Shown here: in pieces, positions 57,589-64,000 of the stretch
Layout: each line of letters starts with the position of its first letter
Position numbering within the stretch: the first letter of the stretch is position 1
Source of the DNA: Amborella trichopoda
Lineage: Eukaryota > Streptophyta > Magnoliopsida > Amborellales > Amborellaceae
DNA length: 64,000 nucleotides
Assembly: GCF_000471905.2 (NCBI RefSeq)
Contig: NW_006498192.1
Span: 264,047-328,046, forward strand
Direction: 5' to 3'
Notes under the pieces: model-generated
The model's input: only the letters and a program-made list of their open reading frames with translations
Told to the model about the DNA's origin: nothing
Database searches by the model: none
Translations under genes and position numbers: made by a program

Positions 57589-58090
57589 ACTTGCCCCAAT
57601 GATTGTTGCTCTTTGATAGAAGCGAGAAGTGTAACATTCAGTCTTGTCTCTCAATTTTCATTTTTCTTCCCAATCACCAGCATCGACATGACCTTAGAGA
57701 GGAAATCTTGCTAAGGTTCTTCCCTCAGGGATGACTATGGTTGGTTTAGTTCTAATGACTGGGGACCTTGTTTAAGGGTTTGGAAACCCAGTCCTGCTAG
57801 GACCTTTGAGGGAGCTTGGTGGTTGGGGGCCTTGCTTGAGGTTTTGAAAACCCAACTCATCAATGCTCTAATTTATCTATTGGTGGGGGCCTTGCTTAAG
57901 GGTTTCCTTCCCACTTCAGCAGGTATTTTTTCTTCCATTAACCTGGGGACCTTTTTTAAAGGCTTGTAACCCAATCTTGTCAAAATTAAGATTTGTCTGG
58001 CAGTTGAGGGCCTTGCTTAAAGACGTTTCCTTCCCAATCCATCAGAATTTCTTTGGTGCACTGGTGGGAGCCTTGCTTAAGGGCTTCCTT
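57589..58090 (-). other. Element E 3' UTR remnant with an imperfect tandem repeat
   Basis: From the PPT (57589-57600, sense ATTGGGGCAAGT) the text runs through 57740-58090 with six or so copies of GGGGGCCTTGCTTAAGGGTT followed by a variable CCCA(A/G)TCC phrase, at about 45-70 bp spacing. No gene. Confidence 0.65.
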
Positions 58091-59430
58091 ACCACTTTAG
58101 TAGACATTGCCTTGGCGGGCACATGAGCTACTACACCAAGACTCGAAGACACTGTGGGCAAAGCATCCTCGAGCCCTTTGAGCCTGTCCAAGATGCTGTT
58201 TAGGACGTTCTCGAAGTGGGCCATTGGATTTTCGGGCACGTCCTTGTCATGGCTCACCACCATTAGCTCGACGGGCTGGTCCGAGTCAGGTAATTTGGTG
58301 GGAGGAGCGACCCTGGTCCTTTTCATGCTCCGGTCAGGCACTTCGATTAGCAAGGGCTGGGTTTTCCCTATCTGAGGCCGAGATTGTTTCAAGACCCATG
58401 TGAGTACGGCCTCTAGACAGCCTTGAGGTCGAGCTGCTATTGAGCCTGACACTTGAAGGCCTTGGGGCCCTGACTTGCCTTGGATGGGCACGTGATGATC
58501 TAAGGGTTATGTCTCTTCCAATGGCTCTTGACAGCCTTGAGGCCGTGGGTCGAGCAAAGTAGGTTCGTGTTTATGTGTCTCAACAACATTGGAATGAGCC
58601 ATGTCTTTTTTCTCGGGTTCCTCTGTGTCTTGTAACTGGCAGAACTGGTTTTGATTTGGCAAGTCTGATGTGATAAAAGGCTCTACTTTTTGTGGGAGTG
58701 GCGAGACTTCCATCCCCCTTACCCGCTTGAGATGCACGTATCAATAGATTTTCCCCAAGATTCGGAAGCGAGTCCAGTCTCTTCTTGGCAGGCCCACTCG
58801 ACAGATGCGTTAGAGAACTTGATCAGCTTGGCCAGAGTGTGGTGCCCGGGGAGGAGGGAGTTTCTAGGAAGTGACAGTGCCTGAGGACCACCTGAAGGAG
58901 GGGCAGACCGACCAGTCATTGCTGTCGGTCCTCCTATTTCGTACCAAGCGGGGAGGGCTGGTTCACTCGTGCAGAAAAGGAGGAGTGGAGAGGAAGACGC
59001 TCGAAGGGAATTTCTTCGAGTACCACACAAGGAGAGGCTTGAAAGAAGTTGGTGGAGTGGTAAACGCTTGTTCTAACTCACAGTCGGCATCATCTTTGGA
59101 CTTACACGTGTGTTCACCATCCATGATGGTGTATAGGATGGCCACGGGGCCATCCCCTTGTGGAGTGAGGGGCAGAGTACTAGTGATACCCATCCACTTA
59201 GTTAAAGAGGCCTACGGGCCTCGAGCATGCATGTGCATTTGTTTGTGAGACTCTCGATGGTCTCGAGAGTCGTGTGTTCATCATGCCTTAGCCTTTGGGC
59301 TGCCTCGAACTATAGAGTTAGCATGCATGATGTGGGTCATCTTAGGACCACTTGTGTTGCGTTCGGAGCGCTTCCGTCTCGGAACAGTTTGGGAGAGAGG
59401 GGTGAGTTGTTTCTTGCTCTGGCTCATCAA
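58042..59430 (-). pseudogene. Element E gag N-terminal remnant
   Basis: Minus strand 58491-58042 is open for 149 codons with PVELMVVSHDKDVPENPMAH and FENVLNSILDRLKGLEDAL, which lines up with the MVV ... FEDMVCAMMEKIDRID start of gag in A and B. Upstream frames (58507-58737 and 58719-59193) are Ser/Pro-rich like the N-terminal extensions. Immediately after the coiled-coil segment the sequence passes into the 3' UTR, so capsid and all of pol are deleted. The rest of E would lie beyond D. Confidence 0.6.
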
Positions 59431-60245
59431 TGATTAGGTGCTTCGATCTAGCCCTCTGGATCTAGATGATCGAGAGGCACACGTCTTGGGTTTCAGGGGA
59501 GACCCTGGACGTTTTGAGATAGCTCTCTCAAGAACCTCATTGGAGAACAAGGGCAGGTGCTACCAACCGATGAGAGAGGAATTTAAAGTTGGTTCGGGAC
59601 TTACTCGGGCAGGCTCACATGAGCACCCTCTTAGATCACAAAGAAAGCCCCTCAGTCGTAAAACTGGTTCGGAATCGCCTCCCTTGGCTTGTATTCTCTT
59701 GTTTTCGACAATCACACACATATGGAAACGGTTAAAAGACACGTGGGTCAATAGACTTCACCTTGCCTTCTTGATGAATACATGCAAGCATACACATTCA
59801 AAGAAGAAAAGAATAATGAGAGAAGAAAGGTGGGGGAGAAAAGAATTCGAATAGACAGGGAGATCTGCACAGTGACTAAGCTGATAGGTAATTGGTCTGA
59901 CGTGGCAGTAAAATGTGCTCGATAACTAAGACCGGCTCAACAGAGTTACTACTAGATGCCAATACCGATACTGACTAGCTAGATGCGATGGTTAGTCTGT
60001 CGTGGCAATAATGCGGGCACAGTAATTCTGGCACAACAACATTATTGCTAGAAGACAGGGCTACCATAAGAGGCTATTCTCAACCCCTCTTAGTCAAACG
60101 AAAGGATAACATAAGGAATAGAAATCATAAAGAGAGAATAATAAGTAAGAGAATAAGAGGAGAATAGAAAGAAAGAGAGGAAGGGAAAGAAAGAAGGAGA
60201 AGAGTGTGAGAGAAGAGAGAAGGAAGGAGAGAGGAGGGAGAAGGG

Positions 60246-60735
60246 CACAGTCGACATCAAGCATCGCCGGCTGTGTTGGAAGAAAAAGAGAAAGAAGAAA
60301 CAGTCGACGCTAGACGTCGCCGGTTGTGTTAGAAGAAGAAGAGAAAGAGGACACAGTCGGCGCTAACTATCGCCAACTATGTTAGAGACAGGGGGCAAGA
60401 AGGAGAGATAGATGATACAGATGGCACTAGGTATCACCGGATATGTTAGAGAGAGAAGGGGAAAGAAGGACATAGTCAGCGCTAGGCATCGTCAGCTGTG
60501 TTTTTTTTAAGAAGAGAGGAGAGAGAAAGACACAGTCGGTGCTAGGCATTGCCGGTTGTGTTTTAATAAGAGCAGAGAGAGAAAGATACAGTCAGCGCTA
60601 GGCATTGCCGGCTGTGTTTTAAGAAGAGCGGAGTGAGAAAGACACAATTGGGGTTAGGCATTGCTAGCTGTGTTTTAAGAAGAGTAGAAAGAAAAAGACA
60701 CAGTCGTCGTTAGGCATTGTCGACTGTGTTTTAAG
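60246..60735. repeat. Tandem stem-loop array in the element D LTR (9 units, about 56 bp)
   Basis: Nine units of ACACAGTCGGCG, loop CTAGGCAT, CGCCGGCTGTGTT, then TTAAGAAGAG and purines. Arms are longer than in A (up to 12 bp with ACAC/GTGT ends) and the loop is GGCAT-type rather than GGTCT. Units 5 to 9 are the most regular. Confidence 0.85.
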
Positions 60736-60740
60736 AAGAA

Positions 60741-61110
60741 CATAAAGCAGATAGGGATGAGAAGAAGAGAGAGAAAGAGAGATAGATACGTAACGAAGAG
60801 AGAAAGAGAGATAGAGATGAGCAGAACAAAGAGAAAGAGAGATAAAGATGAGAAAAAGAGGGAGAAAGAGAGAAAGAGATGAGAAGAAGAGAGAGAAAGA
60901 GAGATAGATACGTAACGAAGAGAGAAAGAGAGATAGAGATGAGCAGAACAAAGAGAAAGAGAGATAAAGATGAGAAAAAGAGGGAGAAAGAGAGAAAGAG
61001 ATGAGAAGAAGAGAGAAAGAGAGATAGAGACAAGAAAAAGAGAGAGATAGACTTGAAAAAAAGAGAGAGATAGAGAGGGGAGGAGAGAAAAAGAGGGGAA
61101 GAGAGAGAAA
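60741..61110. repeat. Polypurine tract of the element D LTR with a 122-bp duplication
   Basis: A/G-rich plus strand. The segment 60756-60877, which includes the distinctive GATAGATACGTAACGAAG, recurs from 60878 to about 60999 almost without change. Confidence 0.88.
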
Positions 61111-61201
61111 TTTACCTTATCAAAAGGTACTAGCCCTTTTCTTCTCTCTCCTCTCTCACTCTCTCCAGGTCGCACCCATGAGTTTAAGCAAAAATGAAGT
61201 C

Positions 61202-61265
61202 TTTATTTAATATTTAAGAATGAACCCCTGAGGATTTTATAATTTGGCTTTACATGCTTATATGG
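61202..61265 (-). promoter_or_regulatory. LTR promoter core of element D
   Basis: Minus strand CCATATAAG at 61265-61257 and AATAAA at 61207-61202. Confidence 0.6.
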
Positions 61266-62534
61266 AATTGGGCCTTGAAGATAATTACAATTTAATTAAA
61301 TTAAAAGAAATTCTAAAAATGGATGCAAAAGGACCGTTTTGCCCCTATTTAACAATGTGTAGAATTCCATAATAGCCCCTGCTACTGCCCGAGAACTTGT
61401 GTGATCTTCCATGACTAATTTGTCGTTGTTCTGCTGCCTGATTTGTTGAAAGATGATTGTTTTCTTGTGAGACTCGACATGGAGATCAATTTGATACCAA
61501 CTTCGAGCCATGAATCATGTTTTGAAGCCATGATCGTGAAACTTGAAATTTTCTTGAATCTTGAAAACTTTGGATGGATTGTGTGCTCGTTTCGTAACTT
61601 TTTTTCTTCTGTTTTTTCACTGAATCACACTAAGCATGCCGTCATGATCATATTGCAACAAACGCAGCTCGATTTCGTGTCCAGATGAAGATTTTGTCAT
61701 CCTGAATTTTTGACCAAAATCTTGAAATACGGCGGCCGAAATTTAAAGCCTATTCGACGCCTCTATGTGTGAAATCCAACCATTCATCGTATGCGGGGTT
61801 CGGACCAGAGCTAGCCACGGACCTCACGTACATAATGCAGTTGGTTTCTGGTCTGCTAGCGCCATGATTTGGCCACTCAAGTGAGGCGTGCTACTGCTGA
61901 ATTTTCTGCAATTTTCTTCACGGATCAGCAACTTCTATCTAGTTTTTCTCCTTGGTCGAGCATCGTCACGAGGTGTACCACATATTAAAACGCGTGTCTT
62001 GATGATACGAACATGCTCACAAATTTTGAGAGCGATCCAACTTGGAACAAGTGAGATATAAGCCCCAAAAGTCACTGACCATGTATAAAATCAACCACCT
62101 TTAATGGTATTTTGGTGTAGGGTGGCCACACGGGATAGTGTGCGGCCCGCCCTTTTGGTATTTTACCTATAACTTTATCCTGGAGTACCCGATTAAGCCG
62201 AAACTTGACTTATAGGGGTTTTCGACCATGACAGATTCCATGGCAGTAGTCTCACAGCTTTTTGACGTACAAAAAATATAGTTTTAGTTACGGGGTCCAT
62301 TTCAAGGTGCTAGAGGTCGATTTTGTCGAAATTGTTTCTTTGTGTTGACTGCCTTAGACATGTCTGATCGTGATAAAACTTGGCAGGTGGCCTTATGGAG
62401 TGGTGATGAAGATCTTGAACGATTCTGGGGCCATTATGAGACTATCAAAATTTTCACTGTTTTGTAGGCTTTATTGACTTGCTTCCTCTTTATTTCGCAT
62501 CGAGGACCAAGGTGCTGAAAAGTGCGTTCAAACA

Positions 62535-64000
62535 GATTGCCCCATTGAATTTTGTGCTTTGAGAGAAGTGAGAAGGACAACATTTAGAAAATTTTCTTCG
62601 GCTTTATTACTTTTTTCTTCCAAGCCACAAGCCCACGTGAACGCTGAGGAGATTCACGCAATGGTGTAACTAAGATGCTCAGACGTAGGGATACATTATT
62701 TACGGGTCCGTCCATGAAGACTTTAGGGGGAGAAGAGACTTTTTTGAGGGATCTTATCGATGTCCTCACCTTCATGTGGACTGTCTACGATTTTGAAGCT
62801 GAGGATTTGTACGGACCTTGTCAGTCAAAATCAAGCCCGTCTGGAAATTGAGTGCCATGTCGAAGGGCATTGTTCCCATTTGCCTTGGGTTGGTTTGTCT
62901 TAGATCGGCAACAAAATAGCCTTTGATCTATTCTTGTCTGCGTAATACACCAATTGTTTATTGGCAGGTAGGGTACCTCAGTTTATCGAGATAACCAGCT
63001 TTGGGTATAACACCCCTACCCATTGCTTTGCAGCTACGATAATCATCTGCTTGTCGTTCCAAATTCATGGTTGACTTAACCTTCTTGGGGCATCTTTCAT
63101 TTGTCGGAGTGACTTTCTTGTGTGTTTGTTGTGTTGAATAGCCTTTTGTTGGCGTTCATCTGCATTGTGCACCATTTGGGTAGGGTACCTCAGTTTATCG
63201 AGCTAACCAGCTTTGGGTATAACCACCCCTTCCCACTGCTTTGATTGTCGCTCCAAAGTCATGGTTGACTTAGCCTTCTCAAGGCGTCTCCAGCATCTAA
63301 GAGTGTGTTTCATAGCCTCTTGGGAATGATTATCTTTTTCATGAGACTTGTCTTACCATCTTGGCGAGTATTCTATCCTTCTAGTCCCTTTTGTAACTGG
63401 ACTCAGGCTGTCGGAATCTTTTTCTTAGAGCTCATATTTTTGGACCTTGGTATTGTAACACCAGAGATTTTTTCTTTTTTTGAGTGCGGGCTGAAGCCGC
63501 CTGTTGAGGCGAGCACTGCATCAACCTGTTTATTGGTCCAAGCGTCCTTTATGGATTTTAACTTGAACTTGGGGAGCGGCACCATAGAGACAGTTCTCAC
63601 AAACTTCTTTATATTTGGGGTTCTTTTACCCATGACCATACGGCCATGTTGACCCTTATTCTTCCATTTTTACTCACGATGCCCTTTCAGGTTTTCACCG
63701 TGCTCGGGTTTTATTCACGGAACTCTTTTACTCATGGTTTTGTGACCATGCCCCTCTGTCATTTTTACTCATGGCGTTCCCTTATTAAGGTATATGCCAT
63801 GCCTGTTATTTCATTTTTTTTTTTTGTGAAGGCATGTTTAAGGTCATGCCTTCGGGGTCATGCCTTCGGGACATGTGCGAAGCCTTTTAACATCATGCGA
63901 TCAGGACGTGCACTACAGTTTAAGGTCATACAGCTGGACCATAATGAAGATAGAAGGCAGTTGGTAGAGACCATGGAGTGAGTATGATAGTGGTTTTAGC
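62535..64000 (-). other. Element D 3' UTR, partial
   Basis: Begins with the PPT (sense CAATGGGGCAATC at 62547-62535). It aligns with 4112-5900 of A, including the CATGG inverted repeats (about 63630-63800). The 30-bp AGTTTAAGGTCATACAGCTG repeat array begins at about 63835. A local duplication, GGTCATGCCTTCGGG, stands at 63841-63870. No gene. Confidence 0.75.

Larger units (their letters stand above)
59431..62534 (-). repeat. Element D 3' LTR
   Basis: 3104 bp, from TGATTAGGTG to TTCAAACA. Block order as in A. Stem-loop array 60246-60735, purine tract 60741-61110, promoter core 61202-61265, then about 1.27 kb of U3. Confidence 0.88.
59431..64000 (-). mobile_element. Element D: sister of element A, 3' LTR and start of the 3' UTR, cut by the window end
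   Basis: The LTR starts TGATTAGGTG at 59431 inside the gag extension of E. The five bases before it, ATCAA (59426-59430), are the predicted target duplication, whose partner should lie beyond the window. The LTR is followed by the PPT and a 3' UTR that matches 4112-5900 of A. Only about 4.6 kb of the element is visible. Confidence 0.8.

Overview
This window looks like a flowering-plant nuclear genome. It holds no intact host gene that I can recognise. It is almost wholly a nested stack of transposable elements: Ty3/gypsy LTR retrotransposons with Tat/Ogre/Retand-type features (long LTRs, a second 'archaeal-type' RNase H after the normal one, a long repeat-rich 3' untranslated region, and an antisense extra gene in one element), one L1-like LINE and one fold-back MITE. 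All coding regions carry stops and frameshifts, so everything here is a relic. A run of 20 Ns at 40783-40802 marks an assembly gap.

Layout. (1) 3-320, a palindromic MITE. (2) One LINE on the minus strand, cut into three pieces (about 430-836, 19065-20709 and 54485 to about 55547). Its reading continues across the insertions, which shows they were once one element. (3) Element A, 842-19059, minus strand, inserted in the LINE RNase H with target duplication TTCCT. It has 3.3 kb LTRs, gag, RT, two RNases H and integrase, but no protease. (4) Element B, 20715-54479, minus strand, inserted at the LINE RT active-site region with target duplication AACAC. It keeps gag and protease but has lost RT, RNase H and integrase. 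In their place it carries a plus-strand gene remnant with a plant-mobile-domain-like region and a coiled-coil tail (27964 to about 31795). (5) Element C, 39344-52533, plus strand, inserted in the 5' LTR of B with target duplication GCGAT. It has 1.2 kb LTRs and a full but broken gag-pol including a G-patch. (6) Element E, from about 55548 to 59430, minus strand: a diverged relative with a 2 kb LTR and only gag remnants. (7) Element D, from 59431 past the window end, minus strand, inserted in E: one 3.1 kb LTR plus the start of its 3' UTR.

How the parts work together. In A, B and D the LTR has conserved outer parts and a hypervariable core. On the sense strand a TATA box is followed about 50 bp later by AATAAA, which predicts a very short R. 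A few hundred bases of polypyrimidine and then a tandem array of 9 to 13 stem-loops follow, all of which would fall in U5, the 5' leader of the genomic RNA. The stem sequence differs completely between A/D and B, but the architecture is the same. Short pieces of the A/D-type stem-loop module also occur in the 3' UTRs. The other notable feature is the antisense gene of B, which has its own candidate TATA box and polyadenylation signal and runs tail-to-tail against the gag-protease region.

I saw no tRNA, rRNA, CRISPR array or prokaryote-like system. Species cannot be named from this sequence alone. No divergence values, database searches or fold energies were computed; statements about family membership rest on motifs read by eye.
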